Source: Gossypium raimondii | Lineage: Eukaryota; Streptophyta; Magnoliopsida; Malvales; Malvaceae | Assembly: GCF_025698545.1 (NCBI RefSeq) | Contig: NC_068576.1 | Coordinates: forward strand, 57,510,094 to 57,574,093 | Direction: 5' to 3' | Length of the DNA stretch: 64,000 nucleotides | In this document: piece by piece, positions 11,285-23,112 of the stretch | How the letters are laid out: each line of letters opens with the position of its first letter | How positions within the stretch are numbered: the first letter of the stretch is position 1 | The notes under the pieces: model-generated | Seen by the model: only the letters and a program-made list of their open reading frames with translations | Told to the model about the DNA's origin: nothing | Database searches by the model: none | Made by a program: the position numbers and the translations under genes

Positions 11285-12796
11285 ATGGCCAAAAGGTACT
11301 TTACTTTGGTCCTGGTTTTGATTGCATCATCAATGGAGTTTGATCCAAAGCTTAGAGAAAACATGTCCCCTCAACACCAGCATCATCCTATGATGTTGTC
11401 TGAAAACAACATACTAAAACCACTCCAAACCACCACTCCATTATCATCATCATCATCAAAGGATTATTATTTACAAGACTTCCACCACCTTGATGATGAT
11501 GATGATGATCAGATCCAAGTCAATGTATCAACGTCGTCTTGGAACCCTGTTTTCGGTGTCAATGCTGCTTGTTATGATCCTTTCGATGCCTTCCCTTACG
11601 GTTGTTCCACCAACCGCGTTGATTTTTACGAGTGTAAGCCTTTTGCAGCAGATCATAACACTGGTAATTTAGGACATGGACATGTTATGGGCAACTTCCA
11701 GAGTAGCGTGGGGCTGTTGAACCTTAGGAGCACAACATCTAATGATGTTATTATGATGGGGTCGGATGTTGGTTACCTGCCCTCCTTTGAATTTCCAAAC
11801 CTTGGCGATGAAGTGCCGTGTGTGACTGCTGAAAATGGTTATAGGCTATTGGTTGATTCAACCAGCTCTAGAATTAGGACAAACTGGAAAGGTCGTAAGA
11901 AGACAAATGGAGTGAAGGGACAATGGACAATGGAAGAAGACAGGTAATAAATGGGACATTTAATTAATATGTATTAGAATTGAATTGCTTTTTAATGTAT
12001 GTTTTGTTGGTATTGTTCTGCAAACAGGATGTTGATTCAGTTAGTAGAACAATATGGAGTGAGAAAATGGTCTCATATTGCACAAATGTTGCCTGGAAGA
12101 ATAGGGAAGCAATGCAGAGAGAGATGGCACAACCATTTAAGGCCTGACATCAAGGTTCATTCACACCACTTACTTATATTTCTTATTATTATACATGCAT
12201 GTATGTATGTGAGATGAGATTGTTAATTGCAGAAGGACACATGGAGTGAAGAGGAAGACAAGGTCCTAATACAGGCACACAGAGAGATAGGAAACAAATG
12301 GGCAGAAATTGCAAAGAGGTTGCCAGGAAGAACAGAAAACTCCATCAAAAACCACTGGAATGCAACCAAAAGAAGGCAATTTTCAAAGAGAAAATGTCGG
12401 TCGAAGTACCCAAGGGGTTCCATCTTGCAAGAATACATCAAGAGCTTGAACTTAGATTCCACCGCCGCCGCCGCCGCGAGATCACATGAAAAAGCTTCAG
12501 ATGGTGCCGCTGTAAAGGCGGCGGATAATAAAAGTTCAAGCATTAAGCAGCCTCAAGGTTTAGATATCGGGCCTAGCACTGATCGTTTAGTGCCAGAATA
12601 TGAATGTGATGAGGTTCATGAATTTTCATTCGATGAGAAACTGCTTCAAGAGAGCTGCAGCATTGAGTTGCTGCTTGATCAAATACCCAGTACTGCTGCC
12701 ATGGCTGATGAAAAAAGCTTTCAAATGGGAGATATGGGAGCAGTCAAGAAGGAGATGGATTTGGTGGAGATGATCTCTGCTCACCCTAATATCTAA
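11285..12796 (+). CDS. R2R3-MYB factor, MYB98/MYB118 group
   Basis: Three exons (11285-11943, 12028-12154, 12233-12796) encode 449 residues. R2 covers about 211-262 and starts KGQWTMEEDR. R3 covers about 263-313, with KKDTWSEEEDKVLIQAHREI and ending NHWNATKRRQ. The segments GRIGKQCRERWHNHLRPDIK and NKWAEIAKRLPGRTENSIK are hallmarks of the MYB98/MYB115/MYB118/MYB119/MYB64 group, whose Arabidopsis members act in synergid cells, endosperm and female gametophyte. Outside the DNA-binding domain are a Ser/His/Asp-rich N-terminus with a poly-Asp run from a GAT microsatellite, a poly-Ala run, and the C-terminus LVEMISAHPNI, similar to the LLEMI tail of MYB118. The start could instead be the in-frame ATG at 11333 (MEFDPKL), which is closer to family N-termini. 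Tissue role is inferred from the family only. Confidence 0.92.
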
Positions 12797-13332
12797 TTAC
12801 GCCTCTTAAAAACTTGGAATTATTCAAAGTGGAGGGTTTTGATTATGTTTTTTGGTTATATACGGCTTACTTAGAGATGTGAAGGTACGTGGTATCGTGA
12901 AGAAATATATGCCATGCAAATTTTCAGAAAAATAGATTAAATAATAATAATTAATTATATATAGTAATTATCTATGAATAAAGGGACTTCTTTTTAAATT
13001 TGTTGGAAATGTTGTATGAGTGTAACAATGTAGATTGCATACTCACCACCGTTGGAATATGCTTATGGAAGCATAAAAATTTAGGCTTTCGAAGAGTTTT
13101 TTAAATTTCTTACTATCAACTTTTAATGCAAGAAATAAAGTGCGGTTCAATAAATGTTAATTAACTTTATTCTTCTCTGAAGGATTTGTCGATTTAATGG
13201 CAAGATTATTGTAAATATTATTTAAGTGGTAGGATGCATGAGTCATCTTGTTATAATATATTTGTTTTTATATTATCCTTAAAAAAAATCCGAGGTGTAG
13301 AAATAATCAAAGTTAAGATTTATCATTTATGT
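12797..13332. other. intergenic, no gene seen
   Basis: AT-rich sequence downstream of the MYB stop codon, presumably including its 3' UTR. No exon, RNA gene or element with defined ends is visible. Confidence 0.5.
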
Positions 13333-13835
13333 CTCTGGAAGAACCGGAATTGGAGCATTGTTGCTTCAGGCGTTGGTTTTGTCGTTCAGTGGCAGCCGCC
13401 AGAGGAGGGTTGGCTTAAAATTAATACTGATGGGCGTGCGGTGGTAGCTGTCAACGTTCTTCGGTTGGAGATGTGTGCCGGGGTCCTACTGGGGACTGGT
13501 ATTTTGGTTTTGCAATGACTATAGGGGCATCCTCGGCTTTTCGGACGGAGGCGAGGGCTCTATATGAAGGTCTCTGACTCGCTTGGGAGCGCGGCTATCG
13601 TCATGTCGAGCTGGAGAGCGATAACGGGAATCCATTACTGCTGACTGTGCTGCGGATAGTAACCTTATGGAGTTGCGGCTTGTATCTCAACTACTCCGTC
13701 GGTTAGGTTGCGTCATGTCCGTCGTACTGCTAACCGTGCTGCCGATCATATGGCTAAACTTGCAGGTGCTGTTGGCCAAATGCGGGTGTTTTGTTCAGCC
13801 GCCTGGTTCGATCTTGAATATTCTTGAGCAGGATC
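13333..13835 (+). pseudogene. RNase H-like domain relic, probably LINE-derived
   Basis: Translated pieces match the plant RNase H-like domain found at the end of LINE polyproteins and in stand-alone RNase H-like genes: PPEEGWLKINTDG near 13392-13430, FRTEARALYEGL followed by LAWERGYRHVELESD near 13540-13620, and VRHVRRTANRAADHMAKLAG near 13708-13770. These lie in different frames with an in-frame stop between the second pair of motifs, so it is not translatable. The segment is clearly richer in GC than its flanks, which marks it as an insertion. No reverse transcriptase part and no poly(A) tail were seen. A decayed host RNase H-like gene is the alternative. Confidence 0.7.
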
Positions 13836-14636
13836 TTGAATATACAAAAACACATATTATAGGGGTAATGGACGACGACGTTGGGGTTGTTGATGGAATT
13901 TTGCCATCAAATATTATAACATCTCAAATTACAAATCAACATGTTATATTTTAAATTTTATGTTATCAATCTGAATATTGTTGCATTTGAAGTAGTAAGT
14001 AATAAATTCATTTTTTTTTTCAATAGTATCATGCATCACCATATAATTTATAATTTCATATCATAAATGCTATGAATATATATACGGTCAATAAGCATAT
14101 AGCATATTACAGATGGCTATAGTTGGTGGCAATTACTTTCGAGTGGAGAAGTATGATCACATTTTAGAAAGTTGCATGATTTTGAATATTTAATTAAAAG
14201 TTATGTAAATATATAATTGCATACAACCACAACAAAACATTCAAAAATAATTTAAAGCATACAAATTACAATATTTATATTTATATTCATATACTCTTTT
14301 CAGATATTACAATTGTGTCTTTAAATTCTTACCATTCGATAAATTTTAATAAAATATGAATTAATTAAACAATCCATTAATCTTATTTAATTTCAAATTT
14401 TAATAAATTAAATATACTTTTAGTATAAACCAGCTTATGTAAATGATAAAGGCGCTTTACTTCAAAATCAATTGACAATCTGAATTATATTTTTTTTTTA
14501 AAAGAGAAGATATAAAATTATCCAAAGATGAAAACGGAATAAAATGGAGAAATAATACCCAAAATTAAGTTCTCTGCCTAAAATCAGTAGCGTAAAACAT
14601 ATGTAATAACTGGAATTTATCAGCAAAGCAAACAAA
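13836..14636. other. intergenic, translocator 3' side
   Basis: AT-rich spacer. Its right end should contain the 3' UTR of the minus-strand translocator gene. Nothing else is supported. Confidence 0.5.
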
Positions 14637-17385
14637 TTAGGCTGCCTTTGCCTTCGGCTTAATTCGCTTCACCCTAGAATACAGGAAAACTCCAGCGAGA
14701 GCAATTCCAGTGCCTGCCAAAAATCATCACCAACAATAAGATCAATAAAATAAAACGCGACAATTTTAGATAGCAGATTATTAGAAAGCAAATTTACCAA
14801 GAGAATTGATCAGTGAGACAGGTGTCTTGAAGAAAATAACAGAGCTGACAATAACAACCACCCGCTTTACACAGTTGCCCACTGAATGAGTAACAGGGGA
14901 CACCCTTTGCAGTATCATATATGAAACCTGCTCATTTCATAGTTTTGGATCAATCTCTTTTAAGCCAAAGATTAAATATGATCAAACAGAAATTAAATTC
15001 CAAAAATCGAATCAGATAGATCAAAAGAGTTCAATGAGAATATCAATACTATGCAAAAGGTTTATCACAGTTGGGCATAAAATTTCAAATATGTGTATTG
15101 GACAGTGAAACTTTGTTAGAATTTTCAATAAAAATGCCCTTTGTGTAATTCATTCTCAACACTTGCATCACCATGCTGTGAGTTTGTGTATTGATTCTTA
15201 AGGAAGACGAGAAAAACCATTAACGTCGAAAATTCTCACCTGCTGATAGGCATGGAAGGAAAGAGCAGCAAGCAGAGATCTTACAACAACTTCTTTAACA
15301 TTCAAACCCTATTAGAGAAGATAGAATCGTTAGCCCATTGCAAGGAAATTAAGATAATGCAGCTATCAAAATTACTCACAGCAGATTGCATGTAGGCAGG
15401 GGTAAACTTTATGCCTTCCACAAAGATAGCCACAGGAGCTAGCAAGATAAAGGACATAATTGTTATTATTGAGAAGAGGGTAATGTTGTCCAGCGATTCC
15501 TGTCACATGATAATTGCTCGTTATGCGCTGATGTGAAAGTCAACTCTAAAATTAGATTATCAATGCAGAAAGACCACTTCGTAGTTAATCAACAAAGGAG
15601 ACAGACTTTCCGCTCCAATAAATTTTAGCACCATAGTGATAAAGAAAATAGAGATCAAAAAGTAATATTACCTCTTTCTTAACCATGAGTTTTTTGCTAA
15701 GAACATTACGGGACTGGTTTGCCAAATTGGAAGCCATTGCACTCCAAAATCCAGGCCTTTAATGTAACAAAAGAAAGGGTTATATTACAATGATACAAAG
15801 TAGCCAATTGAAGTACTTTCAAGATATCTATAACAAATTCAGAAATGGATTGCAAGTGAAATAAAACCTTCTGCAATTAAATAGAGATAGTACATGCTGG
15901 CATGCACAATTCTTACCAATTGAAAGATGCCTCAGTAACAGATGCAAGTACAACCCCTCCAACAATTGGTAGAAGTGAACCAACTACCCAAAGAGTTGGC
16001 AGCTGTAAAAGCGAAATTTAACACCCGAATAAAGGCAACTCAAAAAGGAAATTATAGATAAACTATAATTATGAAAATGTGAATGAAAAAAATGATAAAA
16101 AAAATAACTAAACAAGAAAAGAAAATCACCTCTCCTAAAAACATTGCAGAAAGCACAACTGAGAAGAATGGCTCCATAGCTTTAATGGTGTGAGTGAAAG
16201 AAACAGCCACTTTTCCTAGACTCATATTCGTAAAGAGGTTGCCCAAGATATGCACCAAAGCAAGAGGCACAATTGCTACTAGCTGTGAATAAACAAATCA
16301 AAAAGTAGTATCAATCCACAAAAGGGACCAACAATTCCAAGAGAATCATTATTTGCACCAAATTTTTTTCTTAATACCTGTTCACCACTAACTTTCGGCT
16401 TCTTATACAAGTTAAACGTCCACATTAGGGAAACAATTATCGTCCCAACAGCGAACTGAACTGCACTGATAGTTACAGGGTAATGGAAGACCTTAAGAAC
16501 CTGTGAACAAAGAAACAGAATTCAATAACAGTTCATTTCTCTTAAATTATAATCTAAGATTCAATCGCACCGTAATTCTTTAAAAAGGAACAAATAACTA
16601 GCATGCAACACTAGTTTCTAACATTATTAAGATAAATTAAAGTCATATATTTTCCTCCAAAACAATTTAAACTATTTAATTCGTTAATTCTTCAAGATAT
16701 TATTTGCTCTTTGCATCCGATTACACTTTTTCTTCTTATTGATTTTGAACGCAAGATCCACACCGAAAACGAACCATTTTGATATATTTCGCATGAACCG
16801 TTAAGTTTCAGTTCAATTTACTTTTCTGGTAAAAGACTAGTTAACACTTCAATTTCCTTTAAAGCTTTATTTAAAAACAAATAAAGTCACTGAAATATTG
16901 TCATGTTAGCTGATTTCAAAACGAATTCTGCTAAAATAACAAAGAAAAGTAAAATAAGATGGTAAATCTTAAGATCTTGTTAAAAACAAAAATGAAAAGA
17001 AGGAAAATGAAACCTGTTTGTTGTAGATATTGAAGTAGATATTGAAGAGGTACCACAAACCAAACAACAGTCCAAGCTCCAAGGTCTTGACCAGGCTCCC
17101 TGACTTCTCGCCTTCACCTGCACTCTCCGCCGCCGTGGCTCTAACTTCAAAGCGATCCGGTTTTGAATCGGAAGGAACTAAGTTCCAGGCCCTAAGCGGC
17201 AAGGACGAGGAGGAAGAGAGCCGCCACGATCTATTAGGCAAAGAAACGGAATGTTCATGCCGTTCAGGAGCGGCAAAAGAAGATGAAACGCGAATAGGTT
17301 GAGATCCAGCGCGGGAACCGAATTTTCGCGGCTTCAGAGATGGAATCGAACAGGGAGAAGACAAAGAATACGCTGCGCTTTGCAT
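14637..17385 (-). CDS. PPT: plastid phosphoenolpyruvate/phosphate translocator
   Basis: Nine exons on the minus strand join in phase: 17014-17385, 16378-16500, 16130-16282, 15917-16002, 15672-15756, 15380-15499, 15240-15308, 14798-14927 and 14637-14713, giving 404 residues. Residues 1 to about 85 form a Ser/Arg-rich chloroplast transit peptide. The rest is the multi-helix plastid sugar-phosphate/NST transporter fold. Diagnostic stretches include [69 protein letters not shown] and [19 protein letters not shown], which fit the PEP translocator class rather than the glucose-6-phosphate or triose-phosphate classes. It exchanges PEP for phosphate across the inner envelope and so feeds the shikimate pathway and fatty-acid synthesis in plastids. 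PPT1 versus PPT2 cannot be decided by eye. Confidence 0.93.
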
Positions 17386-18127
17386 TGTTTATTTGATTTG
17401 ACAAAAGATCTGAATCGGAGACTTACAGAAGCAAAAAGAAGAGATAGAAAGGATCTAGAAAGGAAATGAGAAAGTGCTTTGAAGAATCCGCCGAGAAAAT
17501 TAAAAAGAGAGAAAAGTGTGTGGACTGTGGAGTAGGTGGGAACAGTGGGTGCTACTGCTAAAGGAAAGTTCCTCAGCCCTCGCAAACGCAGTCTTTCATA
17601 TTTATTACTAATTAGTATTTTGTATATATAAAAAGGGATAAATTTAATTTTCACCCTTGAACTTGACAACATTTTGGTTTCTAAACTTGAAAAATATAAA
17701 AATTTAATGATATGACACTTTGAAATTGTATCACAACATAACTTGAAAATTTATATAAATTTTTAGGTGATAATGTGATAAAATGTTAAAAGGTCGTCAT
17801 ATTAAGTGTTTTACTGACTAAATCGATGTTAGACCACCTATTCCCGATTCAACTAGTTCATTCAATTCGACCACCAAACCAATAATAATTAAAATTTTAT
17901 AAAATGTAAAATATTTTAAAAAAAATATAGACAATATTATTGAACAAGATCAACCAGTTAAATTGACTATTTTTGTCTCAAATTTCAAATTTTACCAATT
18001 TCAATCAATTTCTTAGTCAATCGATTCAATCCTTTATTCGAAACACTATATCGATCAATTCTTGCTCTGTCCAATCCACTCTTGTTCCAATAACACTAAT
18101 CATATAATCAAATATTGACAATATCCA
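17386..18127. other. translocator promoter and repeat-like DNA
   Basis: Roughly the first 200 bp upstream of the ATG (17386-17600) are less AT-rich and probably hold the 5' leader and proximal promoter of the minus-strand translocator gene. Beyond that lie AT-rich phrases such as CACCCTTGAACTTGACAAC typical of degenerate MITE arms. No exon is supported. Confidence 0.45.
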
Positions 18128-18135
18128 AGTTCAAG

Positions 18136-18745
18136 TAGGTGTGAGGTTTGATCGAATCAAGTAAAAAAAATTCAATTTAGTCAAGTTAAAGAGTCTTATT
18201 TTACTATCTAACTTAATTTAAAATTTTTCAAATAGAATAATTTTAAATTGAGTCAAGTGAAATTGTTCAAATCAAATTAAGAAAAAATTAAACATGTCAA
18301 AATAAAATATTGTCACAATAAAACTAAATCTATGTTAGAGATACTTTTAGTATGATAAACTTGAAATTGTAATTTACTTGTTTATGTCCTTAAATTTATT
18401 ATTTTGGTTTTTTAATTTTAAATATTTTTAGAATTTTAAGTTTTTAAATATATATAATGTTTAAAAATATGAAATTTTAGATTTTTATAAATATTTTAAA
18501 ATTTTGAAAATTATTTCAATTTCTAAAATTATTTTAAATTTTTTGTTGAAAGAGACTAATTTGCTCATTTTGGAAATTGACAAGGACCAAAAGGGTATTT
18601 ACACTAATATGTTATTTGATTTATTTAAATTATTCGAGTTATTCAAATAGTAAAGTTCAACTAAAAATTGAATAACTTGATTTGATTCACTTAAAATTGA
18701 AAAAGAATCAAATTTTCGAGTCGAATCGAGTTTTACTCACTCTTA
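18136..18745. mobile_element. hAT-type MITE
   Basis: This 610-bp element begins TAGGTGTGAGGTTTGATCG and ends CGAGTTTTACTCACTCTTA, a degenerate inverted-repeat pair related to TAGGGGTGAGC. The flanking 8-mers AGTTCAAG (18128-18135) and AATTTAAG (18746-18753) differ only by two C-to-T changes, as expected of an aged 8-bp hAT target duplication. It has no coding capacity. A related end lies at 655-831. Confidence 0.65.
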
Positions 18746-18753
18746 AATTTAAG

Positions 18754-19971
18754 GACTAAAATAAATCTAATGTCATATTCAGAGACCAAAGAAAATAAAA
18801 AACACAGGTACCAAAATAGACTTAAATAACAAGTTTAAAGGCAAGAAATTATATTATCCTTTATATAAAAAATCATCATATAAGGAAAAATACAAAAGCT
18901 AATGGATTTCGAGTGTCAGATGTTTTAATGTTTGGCTGAAATTTTGTTACTTTTTTGCCTAATTATAGTTCCAAATTATTTTTTCCGACATTTTCAATTT
19001 ATGTTTATGATAAGTTACATAAAAATCAATTTATTAAAAATTATAAATATAGATTTTTAAATTTTAAAGAAAATTTTGCAAATATATATTTACGAAACGT
19101 AAGACAAATATATTTATTTATGAGTGAAATTTAGTATTAACAATCATATGATTTTGTTGGTATTTGTAAGTATAGCATTGTACTTTATAATTTCAAAAAG
19201 ACCAACCTCTTGGAGGTACCGTTGGATCCGCTTAGGGATTATCTTACCTACTTCCTTTTGTTCATAAATTAAAGACCCACTTACTTGGTTTTTAGGTAAA
19301 TATCTCCGGCTGGTGAGATCATCTTGGACTAGAAAAATATTCCCTTCCCAAAAAATTTGAGGCTCTATGTTGTCGAGCATGCTTGTTGTAATTTTATCTT
19401 AATAATTAGGATAAAGTAATATAGATCAATTGTATTTTATTTTTTCCATTCAAAAAATAAGTAAATGTATTTTTATAGGTTAAATTAAAAAGTAAATTGA
19501 TATTTGAAAAAATTATTTATTTTTACTGTTAAAAACTTTTGTAATCGATAAAATAATCAAACAATTAAACGTAATGTACCATTGTACCTCATTCGATGTA
19601 TAAGGTCAATTTTAAAAGTAGAAATGAATAATTTTTTATTAAAAGGATAAATTTACTCTTTGATCTAACATACAATAATTAATTTGTCTTTCTAATAATA
19701 GATGAGGCAAAATGTAATCAATTCTCACTAAAAAACCTCCACACTATTTTACCTTCGTAATTATCATGTGTAATTTTTCACTAAATTTATTTTGAGTTTA
19801 AGTTTATTATATATGGGTATCATTTGAATTTCAGTCTAATTGTGTTTTGTATTGTTTTTATTATTATAAATATTATTATATATATGATTTGTAATTGTAT
19901 CTACAATTATATTTTTAAAACTATTATTTTTCTAATTAAATTTGATGTCAAGATTAATTAAACATCCATTT
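18754..19971. other. gene-poor spacer with an unrecognised reading frame
   Basis: AT-rich DNA containing, on the minus strand at 19144-19380, a 78-codon reading frame (MLDNIEPQIFWEGNIF at its start) that I do not recognise. Its 19190-19380 part is less AT-rich than the surroundings, so it may be a remnant of a coding exon or transposase. No splice-linked neighbours were found. Confidence 0.3.
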
Positions 19972-22599
19972 TGTGATAGCCCGAAATAGGGCCTAATCGG
20001 AATAGTGGTTTCGTAACCACAAATCCGAAGTGAAATAGTTTAATTTTATAAATTTTTATTAGTTACTGATTGATTGAAATATTGTGTGAAAATATGGATA
20101 GAAAATTTTAATGCTTTAGTGCTTAATTGAATTTTTAGGACTAAATTGAGAAAATGCAAAGTGTGTCTAATTAGTGATTAAATGACTTAATTGAATTATT
20201 GCATGAAATTGGAAGTGTTTATGTGGCAATTAGACCATGAATTAGTGTTATGGACACAAAAGGGTATTTCTAGAAAAATATCTAAGTAATGGGTCAAGGG
20301 CATTTTGTCCAAATTGAATAAAGACAAAATAAAGATGAAAACAAGTGTTCATCTTCTTAAAATCAGACGTTTGCTGCCAAAAAAATTCATGTCACCATAG
20401 CTAGGGTTCTTGAACTTCCTAAGCTCAATTGTAAGTGATTTCTTGCCCCGTTTTTGATTATTTTCGTATTTTTATGCTTATTGAAGCTTGAATTTCATGT
20501 TTCTACCATTTAATTTAAATGAAATTAAAGTTTAAAATTGACCCATTCATGATATAATTGTAAATTGATTAGTGATGTTAGATAATGAATGTTTGAAGTG
20601 TTAATTACAAGTTTTACTAGATGAATTTTGATGAAAATGTTGAAAAGGGCTAAATTGTGAAAGATTGTAAAGTGTGCATAAAGTTGTGATTTTGTGAAAT
20701 TGAGGGCTGTTATGAGCATGAAATATGATTTAGTGAAGTTTGAAATTTAAAATTTAGTGAATTTTATTTTTACGAGCTTAGGGACAAAAGTGGAATTTTG
20801 AAAAGTTTCGGGAAAAATGTAAATTTGCCAAAATGTTGTGTATGAATTGTATTTGAATGAAATGTTGATAAAATGTATTAAATTGTGTTAATATAGATCA
20901 AGAAAGAAGAAATAGTGGAAGTGATCGGGGAAAAGAGAAAGTTATCGACTAAATTACAAAAATAGTCGTTTTGCATCCGAGGTAAGTTACGTGTAAATAA
21001 TAGTTATATTTTTATAAATTGTGAATTATATTTGATATGTGAATTAATATTCAATGTGGAAGGAAAATTATTCATGAATTATTCAAGTGTTAAAGTGTTG
21101 AAAATAAAGTGTTAAGTGTAAATTCCCGATTGAACTTAGGAATAGAAGTGGATACAAGTGACATGTCACTAGAGATCAGTGTTACAGTGTTACAATGAGT
21201 CCCGAGTGCTGGGTGATTTAGCATGTGTTGCAGACACCTGACAGCTTGTGTGAGCAGGCCCGTGGACATTTCCAGTGTTATTGATCAGTGGTAGCTTCGG
21301 CTACGTTTCAGTGGTAGCTTTGGCTACATAACAGTGGTAGCTTCGGCTACATAACAGTGGTAGCTTCGGCTACATATCAGTGTTGCACTTATGTGCTAAA
21401 TCTCTACGTATCTGTGTATATTCCGAGTGTTCAACGGGATTAATAATGAGTTAAAGTGAATATGAAATGAAGTGTGTATGCAGGTACATTTGAAAAGAAT
21501 GAGCATAGTGATAAAGGTTAAGTGTGAAAATGTATATGCAAGTGAATTGGTAAGGTTGTGCATGTATAAGTGATTGAAATTGCTAAGAAATGTTTTGATT
21601 AGTTATATGTTAAAAGTGTTAATTATTAAATGAGTAATTATTGTTTACATGTAACTTACTAAGCTATTTATAGCTTACACCTTTCTTCTTTTCCTTTGTT
21701 ATATAGTGATTTGAACTTGATCAAGTGGGGATCGTCGGGAGCTCGTATCACACTATCATAATCATCTCGGTATTATGTGCTTTTCAAAATGTTTAAACTA
21801 TGGCATGTATGGAGTCTTGATCATTTTGAGCATGTTCAAATGATATAGCTAATATTAGCTATTGAAGTAGCTATTAAAGAATATGTTTTGGTGTTATGTA
21901 TGTTAAATAGTAACTAATTCAAAGAAGCAGTTTTTTTGACAGCAGCAGTGACGTGAATGTTAAAATTCACCATAAATAGTAGAAATGGAATTAGAGAGTG
22001 AATTATATATGGAATTAAAGCTTATCAAGTCTATTTTTATATGAAAGAAATGGTGTAGGAAAAGGAATTCTGTATTTTGAGATATTTGAATTTTAGTGAG
22101 ATAGGGTCAGAATGGTTTTTGAAGTCCCCTGCTCTGACTTTGAAAAATCATTATAAATTGTACAGAAAGAATTATGGGTCATAGTTTATATGTGTAGATT
22201 TCTTAGTGAGTCTATTTTCAAAAGAAACAAACGACAACCTTATATGAATTCTTTACAATGAGATAATTGATTTTTAGTGCCAAGAGGTCAGATCTGTCGA
22301 GCTGTGAAACAGGGGATACTTTAATGAATAAACTGTACTAATTGGCCAAGTCAAAAATTCTGAAAATTTTATGGTCAGTAGTAATATGAGTCTAGTTTCA
22401 GGGAAAATTTACGGATTTAAATTTTGATTCTCGTAGCTCGAGTTATAATTAAATTAGTGACAGTTACACAGATAGACAGTTTTGCTGTGAACAGTGAATT
22501 TAATTTTAAAAGCAAATTTTTATGCTCCGAATTGGTAAGTTAAATTGGATGACATCTCGTACTCGATTCCGGCAACGGTCTCGGGTAAGGGGTGTTACA
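19972..22599 (+). mobile_element. solo LTR, Ty3/gypsy type
   Basis: This 2,628-bp LTR starts TGTGATAGCCCGAAATAGGG and ends GGTAAGGGGTGTTACA. It is flanked by a perfect 5-bp target duplication CATTT at 19967-19971 and 22600-22604. No internal region or second LTR is present, so it arose by recombination between the two LTRs of a full element. It contains a four-unit 23-bp tandem repeat at 21286-21377. Both ends and the duplication look whole, which suggests a younger insertion than the LTR pieces at the left edge. It cannot be dated without its partner. Confidence 0.88.
21286..21377 (+). repeat. 4 x 23-bp tandem repeat, hairpin-forming
   Basis: Four units at 21286-21308, 21309-21331, 21332-21354 and 21355-21377 share CAGTGGTAGCTTCGGCTACA; the second has TTTG in place of TTCG. 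Within each, GTAGC and GCTAC are self-complementary around a four-base TTCG loop, the sequence of the very stable cUUCGg RNA tetraloop. The array lies inside the solo LTR. Confidence 0.9.
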
Positions 22600-22635
22600 C
22601 ATTTACTCATTAAAATAATAAAAAAATATTTTAAA

Positions 22636-23112
22636 ATACATAATAACTTTTTTTACATTTCAATTTTTTTAAAAGTCATTTTAGCCTCTATTTAATTTTT
22701 CAATACTTTTAGTCATTAAACTTGTACTTTTTGTTAAATCATCTTAAAGTGAATGAGAAAGTCAACATTTTTTAACTTTACTAACGCTGTATACACATAG
22801 ATTGTCATGTAAATGACATGTCAGTATTCTAATTAATTTTAAATTTAAAATAAAATATATAAACTGTTTTAAAATTTTAACATTATTAAAAGTATTAAAT
22901 ATATATAAATACATTTTAAAATTTTAAAAATTAACTAAAATTTTCTGTGTCATATGTATGTCATGTCAAGAAAGTTAATAAAAGTTAACATTTCCATCTA
23001 TTTTGGGGTGATTTAACAAAATATAAGTTTAAAAGTTAAAAGATATGAAAATTTAAATAGAAAGCTAAAATAACATTTTTATAAAGTTGGAGGGCTAAAA
23101 GTTATTATACCC
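22636..23112. mobile_element. foldback/MITE-like element
   Basis: The left arm (about 22636-22750) and the reverse complement of the right arm (about 23010-23112) share ATAATAACTTTT, TTATTTTAGC-TCTATTTAA and TTTGTTAAATCA. The right end reads TTATACCC, compatible with a GGGTATAATAAC terminus as in Mutator-like MITEs; the left end is degenerate. No clear target duplication and no coding capacity. Confidence 0.5.

Noticed and set aside
12223-12543. Minus-strand frame opposite the MYB R3 exon
   Set aside because: Antisense shadow of a well-supported MYB exon.
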